This document shows, in pieces, positions 50,845 to 61,910 of a stretch of 64,000 nucleotides of DNA. A program made the position numbers and the translations under genes. Location: contig NC_134845.1 of assembly GCF_965363235.1 (NCBI RefSeq), positions 82,351,913 through 82,415,912 of the forward strand. Reading direction: 5' to 3'. The stretch is from Mytilus galloprovincialis (taxonomy: Eukaryota; Mollusca; Bivalvia; Mytilida; Mytilidae). The notes under the pieces are model-generated. The model saw only the letters and a list, made by a program, of their open reading frames with translations. It searched no databases and had not been told where the DNA came from. How positions within the stretch are numbered: position 1 is the first letter of the stretch; the number at the start of each line of letters is the position of its first letter.

Positions 50845-51690
50845 AATAAAGCCCCGGTCACAACAGATCGTACGATTTTTTGTGGTGGAAGATCTATAAA
50901 ATAGTTGTCATGGCACTGTCGTGCAAAATGTCACAAAAATATTATAATTCGAGTGGTCACATCAGCTACGACATGTCCACGATGGGTACAGTACAGAAAA
51001 AAAGAATTGTATTGTACTGTCGTGGGTTTGTCGCAAGTGAATCGTGCGAAAGTCGTGCGACCGTCGTACGACAATTGGGTCTATTTTTCATGTTTTCATG
51101 TCATGGGATGCGCGTGTTACTGTCGTGTTACTGTTGTGTCACTATCGAACGACTGTCGCACTACAGTCGTGGGTCACTGGCGCGTTTGACTCCGAACTAC
51201 TAGTATAAAGAAGTCCCGATTTATTGCGTGCCATTTGACATTTGCTTCCATTATTGTTCAGTGTCATTATAAGTTCGGTCCAAAGAAACAACGTTTTTGT
51301 ATTAGTTTATATTATAATTGTTCATCGAATTTAAACCAGGACGCCCCCGAAAAGAAAAATTAACAAAAGACTTGTGGTAGCAGTAAACGTGGGTGATGTT
51401 GACCAGACAGAGGACCCCCTACCATAAGCTGAAACAAATGATTATTCGGAAACTGCTGAATACGACCCAGCTGATAATGTCGTCACTGTGACGGGGGACG
51501 GGGAGGAGTCCCGTCGAATTGTTTTTTTTTTGTTTTTTTTTTTAATAAAACGAAAATATGTTGCACGATGAACTTACCACTGTCGTTCGACAGACAATCA
51601 ATGTTGTGCGAGCATCGTACGAAATTTGGTAATCTTGAGACAATCGTGCGACTGTATTACGAGTGACTTGCGACAGGCGTACGATTGTTT
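50845..51690. repeat. Element rich in TCGTACGA / TCGTGCGA palindromes
   Basis: TCGTACGA, GTCGTGCGAC-like and TCGTACGAC words recur at both ends: 50868-50876, about 51045-51075, 51125-51170, and again 51585-51690. They alternate with ACTGTCGT and GTCACAAA. It starts after GCCCCGGTCACAACAGATCG and ends near GCGACAGGCGTACGATTG, so an inverted-end element of about 0.85 kb is likely. The two overlapping open frames at 50880-51203 are repeat-derived. A coding-like fragment lies in the middle (51338-51522). Confidence 0.55.
51338..51522 (+). pseudogene. Coding-like fragment, interrupted, unknown family
   Basis: One frame reads PPKRKINKRLVVAVNVGDVD, then after one interruption ETNDYSETAEYDPADNVVTV, unusually rich in acidic residues and higher in GC than its surroundings. 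I cannot name a family. It may be a captured exon or a relic inside the surrounding element. Confidence 0.3.
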
Positions 51691-51699
51691 TTATTAAAA

Positions 51700-52138
51700 T
51701 GGTTTATTTTGGTATCCACGACAATGATTCACATATAAATGTTCTCTATCTTTTAATTTTAAATTATCCAACATGCATTTTTTTTAATATATTTTTTAAT
51801 CTTTGTGATTTATCTGTATAGCACTTATAAGCGATGATGGATAGACGTAATTATAATATGAAAAACAAAACCAGCACATGCATGTTTAGGGACTTTCCTT
51901 TTTGAAGTTTCCTTAGAGTTCGATATTTTTGTTATTTTACTTTTTTTCCCATAAAGGCAAACCCATTTAGAGACATTTAATTGTACTACATGTCTCGGGC
52001 AAAACCAAATTGAGAAAAAAGTGATTTTGTGGTGAGAATTTCATTAAATCATAGAATTTTGATAAAGGGTATATGAGGGGATAAACAGTATCGTGCAGAT
52101 GTCTATGTCTAGCCAAATTGAATGTTATAATATACATA
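51700..52138. other. Intergenic, family D scrap
   Basis: TTTAGGGACTTTCC...TTTTTGAAGTTTCC at 51885-51915 is a family D fragment. Otherwise AT-rich with nothing recognised. Confidence 0.45.
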
Positions 52139-52139
52139 G

Positions 52140-52460
52140 GAAGATGTGGTATGAGTGCCAATGAGACAATTCTCTATCCAAGTCGCAATTTATAAAGAAA
52201 AATCATTATAGGTCAAAGTACGGCCTTCAACACAGAGCCTTTGCTCACACCGAACAACAAGTTATAAAGGGCCCCAAAAATGACTAGTGTCGAACAATTC
52301 AAATGGGAAAACCAACGGATTAATCTATATAAAAAACGAGAAACGAGAAACACGTATGACCATATCAACAAACGACAACCACTGAACAACAGGTTCCTGA
52401 CTTAGGACAGGTCCAAATAAATGCAGCGGGTTTAAACGCTGTAATAGGTATTAAGCTTAC
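52140..52460 (+). repeat. Dispersed family A, longest forward copy
   Basis: GGAAGATGTGGTATGAGTGC, CAATTTATAAAGAAAAATCA, GTCAAAGTACGGCCTTCAAC, GCTCACACCGAACAACAAGT and GACTAGTGTCGAACAATTCA. It continues to AACCACTGAACAACAGGTTC and CAGCGGGTTTAAACGC. It ends about 500 bp before the C1q start codon. Confidence 0.8.
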
Positions 52461-52962
52461 CTGAAACATGAGTTTAACATCACAACATAGAACGACACAC
52501 TTTAAAATATCCATATTAACCACACAAATGATTCGGACAAAGAAATGAAATCAGAGATTATAAAGAACGTTATGTAAGCAAGATTCGATGAAAGTTAAAA
52601 CAAAAACAAAAACAAAACACAAACACAAACAAACACAAACAAACACAGACACAATCTGTCAAATGGTTACGGAGAGCTATCTGATATAAAAGTGAGACGA
52701 CAGGACGCACGGACGAAAACAAAGACTAAAAAAGGAGAACAAATATATAGAGGTCAAGATGAATATGGTCTTCAACAACGGAATTGCGTCTATAACAGAG
52801 GTGAAGCTCCTTAAGTCCGAAAAAGATATGAATATTAACAGACATAATATATGTGCCAATTTCGGAAGCGTAAGTAGATAATAAATAACTATGTCAAAGA
52901 CGTGATAAGAATAATCGCAATAAAAGATCTGTGGATTAAAGAAGGAATCAAAGCTGAATATA
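52461..52962. other. 5' flank of the C1q gene
   Basis: Contains ACAAACAC-type simple repeat (52600-52650) and ACGACAGGACGCACGGACG (52697-52715), a possible pearl scar. No convincing TATA box was chosen. Confidence 0.4.
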
Positions 52963-55900
52963 ATGTTTTTATGGATTATTTTAACAGTGGGCTATTCCGC
53001 TGAAACTGTAAATGGAGAGCCATCAGAAACATCGAAACTGGACTTTATTATGAAAGAACTTGGCACTTTAAGGCATGACTTTAATGATCTTCATTCTCAA
53101 TATGGTAAGTGGTATTTTTATCAGGTATAAAGAGTTTGATATATGCAACATCGTGATGTTTTTACTTGAATACTTTCCTATTGACCTTTATGTTGCAATA
53201 TGACAGTAAACTGATCAATTTCTGCCTTGGAGTGAATTGAATGTGATAATTAGGTACACAATTTTATCTAAGAAAATAGTAAAATCATAAAAATACTGAA
53301 CTCCGAGGAAAATGCAGAACGGAAAGTCCCTAATCAAATGGCAAAATCAAATGATAAAACACATCAAACGAATGGACAACAACTGTCATATTCCTGACTT
53401 GGTACATGTATTTTTAAATGTAGAAAATGGTGGATTGAACCTGGTTTTATAGCGCTAAACCTCTCAATTGTAGGACAGACGCATCAAACCAACGACCTTC
53501 GATAGGAAAATCCCAATCGTAGAAGCTTTTAATGCAAATATATATATATATTTTTAATATCTTATACAATTCTCAACTTGAAGTATTATTGATTACAGAA
53601 AACCATTGTTGTATAAACTGATAAACAAGGTTTTTTTCCAAATGAAATTCTTTAAATTCAACTTTGGAAGTGACTACTTTATTTTTTACATGTTATATTT
53701 GCATTAAAAGCTTCTACGATTGGGATTTTCCTATATCGAAGGTCGGTGGTACGATGCGAATGTCCTACAATTGAGAGGTTTAGCGCTTTAAAACCAGGTT
53801 CAATCCACCATTTTCTACATTTGAAAATGCATGTACCAAGTCAGGAATATGACAGAAAAAAACGAACAAAAAACGAGATAAGAAACAGATAAGAATTAAT
53901 TCTAAATAGTTCATGTTATTACAAAAAAATCCTGAATAATTATGATTGTTATTGCTTTTCAAAATTTTATTACTTTAGTTTAGATTTAAAGAATTACAAC
54001 TGTTTTACTTTTATTGGTTCTAAATCATGCAGAACATGACATTTTAAATATCGGAATCCCAAATATAAAAAAATTATCAACGCTCATATTCGTCATACAT
54101 TGTATGAACTCAGGCCAAAGGGAGATAAATCAAATCTATTTTTTGAAAATATAAATTTATAAATAAGTATTAGGAACGCAGAGATAATCACAGTTTATAG
54201 AGGATAATATAATAGTTAATCGGTCGATCATTATAGATAGCGGACGTATAAACATTAACCAGATATATTAGATTTAAAATTAAGATAAGGTGTCTTATTT
54301 GGATCTGAGTTCATTATAGATTTTTCGATATGAAATACTCCAATATATAGTTTTTAGAGATAATGAAATCAATTTTATTTACATTTTCCATTTGTATCAT
54401 TTTACGTAGAACAATTCATTGAAATATAACAACAATGTGAAATTATTTGAAAATAATCTTATTTCTAGTTTTGTATTTCATGGGTGACCCTGGGATAATC
54501 AGGTTCCAATAATTTGTAGCCAAACACTTTGTCGAAAAGCTTTATAATTAGTCCATACAGTGACGATTGCCCAATAAGGAACATAAACCTAAAAGACTAA
54601 TAACATATAATATGTCTTTAATAAATTTACATATTCTTTTTTATATCTACAGAGAATATAGAAGTTGAAAATATGAATTTGAAACCCGAATAACTATTAA
54701 CATGTATTACGTCTTAAATAAATTAACATCTCCTTTTTTAAAGAGAATCTAGAAGTTGAAAATATGAATTTGAAACCTATATGACTATTAACATACAATA
54801 CGTCTTTAATAAATTTACGTCTTCTTTTTTTTATATTTACATCTTTTTTATATTTACATCTTCTTTTTTATATTTACATCTTCTTTTTTATATTTACATC
54901 TTCTTTTTTATATTTACATCTTTTTATATTTACATCTTTTTTATATTTACATCTTTTTTATATTTACATCTTCTTTTTTATATTTACATTTTCTTTTTTA
55001 TATTTACATCTTCTTTTTTATATTTACATCTTCTTTTTTATATTTACATCTTCTTTTTTATATATACATCTTTTTTATATTTACATCTTCTTTTTTATAT
55101 TTACATCTTCTTTTTTTTTATATTTACAGAGAATCTAGAAGTTGAAAATAGGAATTTAAAAAAGGAACTTGATTCAGCTAAGAATAAAAGACAATTAGAA
55201 GGTAAGTAATTTCATAATAACCTTCAGCAAACCAATCCCATAACCAAACTCGAAAAGAAACCCTCGCTCGCCCCCCCCCCAAAAAAAACAAACAAAAAAA
55301 AACCCAACTCCAGCTTAGTAACAGATCGAGACACACAAAGACATTTAAAAGATATAAGAAGATGAGATATGACTGCTACTGAGACAACTCTCCCTCCAAG
55401 GCACAATTTATTAAAATAAACCATTATAGGTCATAGTACGGCCTTCTAGACTAAATGAACGAATTTGATAGCTTTCATGTACACAACAGATGTTTTCTGA
55501 TAGCAACTTTAGATGCTAGCAATTGCATGATATTATGAATCGGTTATTTACATGCAATATGAAATATAAATATTATGCCAATTTCAAATCAATGGCTACT
55601 TACTTAAAAAGTGAAATATTTTAGATAAAATATTTCCCCACTCTGATAATAAAACAGAATTATCCAGAAGATCATAAAACTAAAACGACTTTGGTTAGAA
55701 AAATATATCATAATTTAGGTTAAATCCATGCCCCCAATTGCATAGATGAAATAGAAATACGTGAAAAATTAATTAGAAGTCTGACATAAAACTTAACGCA
55801 CATAAAGCCTCAGACAACAACCAATTCCCGTATGAGTTGATCCTGGGATCTAACAAGACACACAAACACATCTAAAATATGAAAAGCAAAGTGTCTTAAA

Positions 55901-58390
55901 AGTTTAAAAGTGTCCAGTCTAAATTACTTTTAGTTGTTCAGAAGTATATAACTAATAGAGAGGACAGAAAGATGAAAAATAAAAAAAACTTTTTTAATAA
56001 TTGTCAGAATGTAATATAGTTTGGCATTTATACTACTATGATATCATGATAAGTAATTGTGAAGTTTCATACGAATACTATATTTTTTAAGGTCTAATAG
56101 GCCTCAGACAACAATTAATCCCGTGTGTATGTGATCTAGGAATATAGATCCCCATTATTATGTGGGGTATTTCTTTCTAACAATTCTGACTACTGTTTTC
56201 CTTGCAATGTTTACTATTTAAGGTGGGGGTTCGACGACTTACAGAAAAGAGCGACGATCTACAGAAAAGAACCGAAAAGGACCGAAAAGGACCGAAAAGG
56301 ACCAAAAAGAACCGAAAAGGACCGAAAACAACCGAAAAGGATATCGATTTTTTTTTTGTAATCGAAGGAAATAAGCAAATTGCAAATCATTGAAAACCTT
56401 ATACTGTGAAAGGACTAATTTTAACTCACATGTATGTGAAAAATTACAGGCAGGGTCGGATGCCTATCTTATAGAATAGAAAAATAGAAAAGTAACGCCA
56501 CAAAAATCGAACTCTGTTTTATATGGTAATGAGTATTTCATACATAAATTTCATAACACGGACGAACAAACGGACAAGGGTAAAGATTTAATGGCCATTT
56601 CGCTACGGCGGGCCATACAAACGAATCTTATAATTATTTATGAATGTTGAACTTTACTGAGTGATACAATTTCATATTGCAATGTCATTTGTCATATTGA
56701 ATAAGTATTTATATACTGTGAGACGTGATGCCGTTTTCTTTCAAGAGATCAAGTACAAGGGAAAACCGAATGGTTTTATAAATTGACCATAAACCCACTT
56801 ATTCATGGTATGATATCAATATTTCTGACCTCAACCTGAATAGTTTATCAATCTATTTAAAAACAAAATTATAAAAATATCAGTTAGGTCAGAAATATAG
56901 ATACCATACCATGCATAAGTGGGTTTATGGTCAATTTATAAAACTCTTTTATTCCCATGTAGCCCTTTGTTTTATACGAATCAGAGACATATATGTCTCT
57001 GTACGACGAATTAAAAAATATTACTAAAAAAAAACAAGTTATATATTGTTTCTTTTTTGTAAATTCACATATCCCAATAAATGCACAATCTAAATTTTTA
57101 ATTGTGCATTCAAATTTATTATTACGAAGAATTGTTAACAATATAACAAAAAACCGTGTACATATACATTGCTTTAACTTTATTTAATAAATATATATTA
57201 TGTATCCTCTTTTCGGTTCTTTTCGGTCCTTTTCGGTTCTTTTTGGTCCTTTTCGGTTCTTTTCGGTTCTTTTCTGTAAATCGTCGCTCTTTTCTGTAAA
57301 TCGTTGGACCGTAATTTGGTACCTAACACTACAGAGAGATAAATAAGTGTTTGACAAACTGCTATATAACCAGTGTAATTTTTCTGATAAAACGGTTGGT
57401 TCAAATATTTTGAAATTTTTATATTTTTGTCAAAGGGTTCAAGTAAATACTTTGTTAAAATTTTATGAAAATGAAACGTGCCAAATTAATTTTAGTTAAG
57501 GTGTTGGGTACCACCTTAAGTACTCCTCTAAGTTGCATATATATTGCTATATGTAAAACATGTTGAAAAAAAAATATTTGAAAGTGAAAGTAGTGTTTTG
57601 GCCAAAATTAAAGTGGAGTAGAAATTAGCCTTCCTCATTTATTCAAGATTCAAATCCTACCATTGGCATGTTATTTTCGTTCTCAAAAGGAAAGGCACGG
57701 ATGGATTGTCCTGGAACAAACATATGTTACTTAAATAATAATGGTCTATAAGCATTTAAATTTATTTTATGTTTGATGCGGTGAATGTTTTTAATTCAAT
57801 TTTATTATTTTCCAAAAAATGCATTACAACCAATTGGAGGAATAATCATGTTCAGAGGCAATAACATTGTTAAAGGAAAAGAACAAAAGAGAACGGAACG
57901 AACTTAACATATCGTTTTGTTTAAGGAAAAGAACGAAACGAACTTAACATATCATTTTGTATAAGGAAAAGAGCAAAACGAAATTAACATATTATTTTTT
58001 ACAGAAGCAATTGGGTTCTACGCGAGGAGGAAACCAAGTGGGACCCTAGGTGCTCAGCAGACTATAGAGTTTGAACATATTCATGAAAATCATGGTAATG
58101 GTTACGACCCGCGTCAGGGACATTTTACAGCTCCGGTTTCCGGATTGTATCAATTCTCCACAACAATCTATTCTATGGATAATTATGGTGTTCATTGCGA
58201 AATGGTCAAGAATGGTCAGAATTTGGGTCAACTTTTAGCTCCCGTGCCTGGCTACGCATCCTCTACACTGAATGTTGTTATCTACTTGAGCGTCGGTGAT
58301 CAAGTTTGGGTCCGACATCTTGGTTCCGCATCAGAACATCTGAATGCAAATGATTATTCTTCTTTTTCTGGCTTTCTTATTTCATTATAA
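52963..58390 (+). CDS. Secreted C1q-domain-containing protein, 3 exons
   Basis: Exons 52963-53104, 55130-55201 and 58005-58390, GT-AG introns, phase 1 junctions, 600 nt and 199 residues plus stop. Residues 1-12 (MFLWIILTVGYS) are a short hydrophobic signal peptide. Residues about 25-72 are charged and heptad-like (ENLEVENRNLKKELDSAK), probably a trimerising coiled coil; there is no collagen stretch. Residues 73-199 form a C1q globular domain, with FYAR near its start, GNGYDPRQGHFTAPVSGLY in the middle and the terminal SSFSGFLI. Bivalves carry hundreds of such coiled-coil/C1q proteins, regarded as lectin-like pattern recognition molecules; the ligand here is unknown. Exon 2 has two upstream partial copies and its acceptor is embedded in a minisatellite. 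Intron 1 contains a large inverted repeat and intron 2 an inverted minisatellite element. The N-terminal exon is the least certain part, but its signal peptide and phase fit well. Confidence 0.92.
53384..53854. repeat. Large inverted repeat of family D in C1q intron 1
   Basis: Arms 53384-53540 and 53696-53854, about 158 bp each, are near-perfect complements: TGTCATATTCCTGACTTGGT pairs with ACCAAGTCAGGAATATGACA, and TTGAACCTGGTTTTATAGCG pairs with CGCTTTAAAACCAGGTTCAA. The spacer is 155 bp of AT-rich DNA including (TA)n. Confidence 0.9.
54641..54830 (+). repeat. Two upstream partial copies of C1q exon 2 with acceptor
   Basis: Copies of the exon 2 start (exon reads AGAATCTAGAAGTTGAAAAT) begin at 54653 after TATCTACAG and at 54744 after TTTAAAG. 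Each is followed by a shared ATGAATTTGAAACC, a stop codon in the exon frame, and ACTATTAACAT...TACGTCTT. The unit is about 91 bp. Spliced from exon 1 they would end the protein after the signal peptide and part of the coil. Confidence 0.88.
54831..55129 (+). repeat. Minisatellite of acceptor-like units before C1q exon 2
   Basis: About 15 copies of TATTTACATCTTCTTTTTTA (16-22 bp, varying in T number and in loss of TTC), ending directly in TATTTACAG, the true acceptor. Each unit is a pyrimidine tract plus TTTACAT, one base short of the real TTTACAG. The long open frame 54781-55209 through it is a by-product. Confidence 0.95.
55352..55450 (+). repeat. Dispersed family A fragment
   Basis: AAGATGAGATATGACTGCTA, CTGAGACAACTCTCCCTCCA and CATTATAGGTCATAGTACGG. 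It lies in C1q intron 2, after an unusual C run and A run at 55271-55288. Confidence 0.75.
55800..56165. repeat. Direct repeat pair in C1q intron 2
   Basis: GCCTCAGACAACAACCAATT...TGATCCTGGGATCTA at 55807 and GCCTCAGACAACAATTAATC...TGATCTAGGAATATA at 56101 are diverged direct copies 294 bp apart. Confidence 0.6.
56220..57515. mobile_element. TTAA-flanked composite with inverted minisatellite arms
   Basis: The left end is TTAAGGTGG (TTAA 56218-56221) and the right end CCACCTTAA (TTAA 57516-57519). Just inside the left end is an array of ACCGAAAAGG (56235-56340); at 57205-57300 the same array occurs in reverse (CCTTTTCGGT), both with ACAGAAAAGAGCGACGAT as a shared edge. The right 200 bp is a diverged reverse copy of the MITE at 23188-23442. 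A long hairpin lies between the arms. Confidence 0.65.
56772..56945. repeat. Long hairpin in C1q intron 2
   Basis: The left arm GTTTTATAAATTGACCATAA...CATGGTATG...TTTCTGACCT pairs with the right arm AGGTCAGAAATATAGATACC...TTATGGTCAATTTATAAAAC. The arms are about 63 bp with a 45-bp loop. Confidence 0.9.
57870..58004 (+). repeat. Three-copy tandem repeat ending in C1q exon 3 acceptor
   Basis: Units start at about 57870, 57921 and 57961, each TAAGGAAAAGA(A/G)C(A/G)AAACGAA followed by (C/A)TTAACATAT(C/T). The last unit runs directly into ATTTTTTACAG, the acceptor at 58003-58004. Confidence 0.88.
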
Positions 58391-58418
58391 ATAAGTGACA
58401 CTGCGGTTTCTGTTTTAG

Positions 58419-58424
58419 AATAAA
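58419..58424 (+). terminator. Poly(A) signal AATAAA of the C1q gene
   Basis: The first AATAAA, 29 bp after the stop codon. Further signals at 58512-58517 and near 58551 are alternatives that would give a 3' UTR of 140-180 nt. Confidence 0.5.
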
Positions 58425-58607
58425 TCATTGTAATACTTGATAAAATTACATTGATTTTGTACTTTGTATCAGATGTTAGTGAGTTAAAGAAACAATATGA
58501 TTGGAAACCAAAATAAATAATCAAGTACATGTTGTATGTCATTTATGGAAAATAAATATATTAATCAAATCTCTTTCATTAAATTGGTTTATCTTATAAG
58601 TGATAAA

Positions 58608-58830
58608 CCTTATTAAATGGTTTTACACTAGTAATTTTTCTGGCCCTTTATAGCTTGCTGTTCGGTGTGAGCCAAGGCTCCGTGTTGAAGGTGGCTCTTA
58701 ACCAATAATGGTTTACTTTTATAAATTGTAACTTGGATGGAGTGTTGTCTCATTTAATTGTGCAATTTCATTAGGGACTTTCCATTTTGAATTTTCTCAG
58801 AGTTCAGTATTTTGGTGATTTTACTTTTTT
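58608..58830 (-). repeat. Family A copy joined to a family D fragment
   Basis: TTTACACTAGTAATTTTTCT, TAGCTTGCTGTTCGGTGTGA, GCCAAGGCTCCGTGTTGAAG and TTGTAACTTGGATGGAGTGT, then GGGACTTTCCATTTTGAATT of family D. Confidence 0.75.
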
Positions 58831-59372
58831 TCTAATATAAAGTGCTTCCAAGCCAATGCGTATGACCTTTTTTACCATTTATTGTCTGTGCAGTTTCAAA
58901 ATTTACAGATACTTATTCTATAAGGTAGCTATCTTTTTTTTCTATTTTTTATACAATATTAAGAAAAGGTAGTCTTTAATTTATGTATATTTATTTGAGG
59001 TCTTCTCGATCTTTTTACTCTCTATGTTTACAATGTCCGTTTGAATTTGCGTAGTAACTTTATTTCAAAAGTGCCAATCTTTGCTGCATGTCGATTATCG
59101 ATCGATTTCTTAAGAGTTTCCCCCCTGAACATCATGATCTAGATGAATATATTTTCGGACAATTAGCATTTTCCAGAGAGTTATACAGCCTGTAGAAATG
59201 TAGAGAGAATTTTCATTTGAATTCTGATTTTTTTTCTTTTATCATAATTTCAAACCAATTTTACAACAAGTTAATTTAGCCAGCTGTACTTGTCGTTTGC
59301 TATTTGACATGTTTAGTTTTGGAGTTAAATATGACGTCCATTATCACTGAACTAGTAAACATCTTTGTTTTA

Positions 59373-59515
59373 GGGGCCAGCTGAAGCATGACTCTGGGTG
59401 CGAGATTTTCTCGCTATGCTGAAGACCAATTGGTGGCTCCGGGTGTTATCTGTTCTTTGGTCGGGCGGTTGTCTTATTGTTAGATTCCTTATGTCCATTC
59501 TCAATTTTATTTAAG
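59373..59515 (-). repeat. Dispersed family C fragment
   Basis: GGGGCCAGCTGAAGCATGAC, TCTCGCTATGCTGAAGACC and TCTTTGGTCGGGCGGTTGTC match the reverse of 62514-62650. Confidence 0.7.
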
Positions 59516-60711
59516 ATGGAAATGGAAGTTTTTTTGTATTTCAACTTCTTTCTATCTTTGTTACGAGATAGTATTTCCATGAAATCATGCAATATAGCAC
59601 CCTTGATTAAACGGGACAAACTTCGAAAAGATCTAGATTTTTGTGTCTTCAGGGGAGGTAAATTGTGTCACCAAATTTGTCACTGTCTGCTATGCGTCAT
59701 TCATATAGTGTTATGATCGAGGTCAGTCGATCTATCAACGCTTGTTGTGTACCCACAATACCACCAATTGCAATTCAGCAAGGTTAAGGTATGATAAAGC
59801 CTCGCCGATGTTATAAATGTGTATAAGTTATCCTCGACTTTAATAAGTTATAATTCTCTGATAGATTTCCAGCTTTGTTCGATATTGTTTTGTAAAGGAT
59901 TTGATAAAAAACAAGTAGAAAACTTACATTTTATGATTGGTGGCATAAACCATGGGTTGTATTCTAAATTGTACCCTCATTTGCAACTTTATAGGAAGGA
60001 ACATATTGGAATAAGTATGAACGTCATTATCCTCAGTTAACTTAAGGAACAACACACTGGTTGTGTTTAGTCATAATTGAAAGAAAATAGTGTCTTATGT
60101 TTTGCATTGGCTTCTATTGATGATATATTTGAATGTATTTACATAGTCTATCTGCCTAAATGTACTTTCGTTATTTCTACATCACTTATTAACATGCATC
60201 TAAAGACCTTTTCCAACTCTACCATTTAAAAAATTAAAACATGTTCATCAGTAAGCGATACAGTATGCATCAAGTAATTCATCGTTTTTATTGTTGTCAC
60301 AAGATCCTTGAATCCCCAGCTTTTTGGCTGATTTTAAATTTTGGTATTTACATTTGATATGGACATCTGAAGTATTTCATGTATACTGATTTTAAATGTA
60401 TAAGTTTAAAGAAATGAAGGACAACTTCCTTTTAAAATTATACTTTGAAAACTTATACAAACTGAAAGGTAAAAATGTGTAAAGTGAAAATACAATTATA
60501 TATTTACAACTTTTCCTAAAATTATATAGGGTAGTGTACCATCATGACTAGGTGTAAAGAAGATGGTAAAGTATGCATTAAAAAATTAAAAACACGAAGT
60601 CATGGTTGTTTTTGAACATCATACAGATATACCGCAGAACAAATGAAAAAGGAGATATATATATCATATTTTTTGACAAGTGACCCAATAAAGACCGTAT
60701 GTTTTACTGTT
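59516..60711. other. Intergenic, no gene recognised
   Basis: Two open frames of 73-79 codons (59477-59716, 59819-60040) carry no motif or splice support. The sequence looks like ordinary AT-rich intergenic DNA or old retroposed scraps. Confidence 0.4.
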
Positions 60712-60878
60712 CGAATGATTTCACACTAGACATGATTTAGCCCTTTATAGCTTGCTGTTCGATGTGAGCCAATACTCTGTTGATGGCAGTGATTTGACCT
60801 AAAATGTTTTACCTTTTACAAATTGTGACTTGAATGGAGAGTTGTCTTATTGGCATTCATACCACATCTTCCTATATC
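60712..60878 (-). repeat. Dispersed family A copy
   Basis: GATTTCACACTAGACATGAT, TAGCTTGCTGTTCGATGTGA, GTGACTTGAATGGAGAGTTG and ATTCATACCACATCTTCCTA. Confidence 0.75.
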
Positions 60879-61909
60879 TATATAATCGTTTGGAACAGAC
60901 ATGAAATATTTCACACTGGATGTTATAGCACCTAAATATGAAACAATCAATCAGTCCTTTATAGAGAACATACTCTGTTCTTGTAAGACTGACCACCGGG
61001 CTGCTCATAAAAATTACAACTTTGGTGTCAAGTTTCATTCGATGATGACACATTCAAGAAAAAAGGACGAGCACACATTATAATAACATGACACTCAGGC
61101 AACAAGCATTTTGACACTCTGCTTAAAAGAAATTTAGCACTGTTTAGGAAATTTGGTATCAGGGTGTTTTTTGGACAAATACAATTCGTATTATCTGTAT
61201 TATACATTTTGCTTTTATTTATCTTCACTATTAAATAGATTAATATTTAAATAAAATTATGCTCGCAATAAAAAAAAAAAACTGCAACAAACTTGATAAT
61301 GTTTAAATATATACACATGCATGATAAATACAAACATAAAGCATTGTTAAGTTATGTATAAATATTTTGTTTTCCGCAATAAAGATCTTATTAGCACAGC
61401 TTGTGTTTGTAGATGATGACAATTGTAGATGATCAATTCATCTCTTAATTTATAAAGAAAACAGAATACTTGTTATAGTATAACAAAGGATATAGGGTAT
61501 CCATCCATGAAACATAATCAGTTCATGCGCAACAAAAAATAAACCAAACGTAATGTTTTTTTTTCCACAATGACGATCTAAAGGGCATAGCTTTTGTTTA
61601 TAGATGGTGACCGTTTGATCTAATGATGTAACTGTAGGAACAGCCTGACAAAACATCATCTCGTTATGCAACTAGTAATAAAAAAAAGTTACTAGGTCAA
61701 TCTTCTAGTAATTTTCAAAATATCTAGAAGAAATCAAAATCCTGTGGTTATGCACCTCCATTATGTGTAAGAACTTTCTACAAAATATTAAAGCTGTATC
61801 TCCAAAACTGTAGGATGGAAGAGATAGCCGGACAAATCATGATATTTTTATGCAGCGTGTACAAACAAATGACCAAGTAAACCTACCTGTAATTTCAGGG
61901 GCGGATGCA
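60879..61909. other. Intergenic, pearl-like tandem scraps
   Basis: Segments with CGCAATAAAGATCTTATTAGCACAGCTT...GATGATGACAA (61376-61425) and CCACAATGACGATCTAAAGGGCATAGCTTTT...GATGGTGACC (61564-61612) look like diverged tandem cores. A third CTGTAGGA...GACAAA(T/C)(C/A)ATG motif recurs at 61810 and 62172. Confidence 0.4.
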
Positions 61910-61910
61910 G

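Noticed and set aside
50880-51203. Two overlapping plus-strand frames of 94 and 107 codons
   Set aside because: They read the same CGTACGA-type repeats in two frames, the sign of a repeat and not a gene.
53740-53860. GGTTCAATCC as a tRNA gene B box
   Set aside because: No cloverleaf can be drawn around it and it is part of a dispersed family; at most a SINE relic.
54781-55209. 142-codon open frame with repeated phenylalanine and tyrosine
   Set aside because: It is a translation of the pyrimidine-rich minisatellite; only its last 24 codons are real, as exon 2 of the C1q gene.
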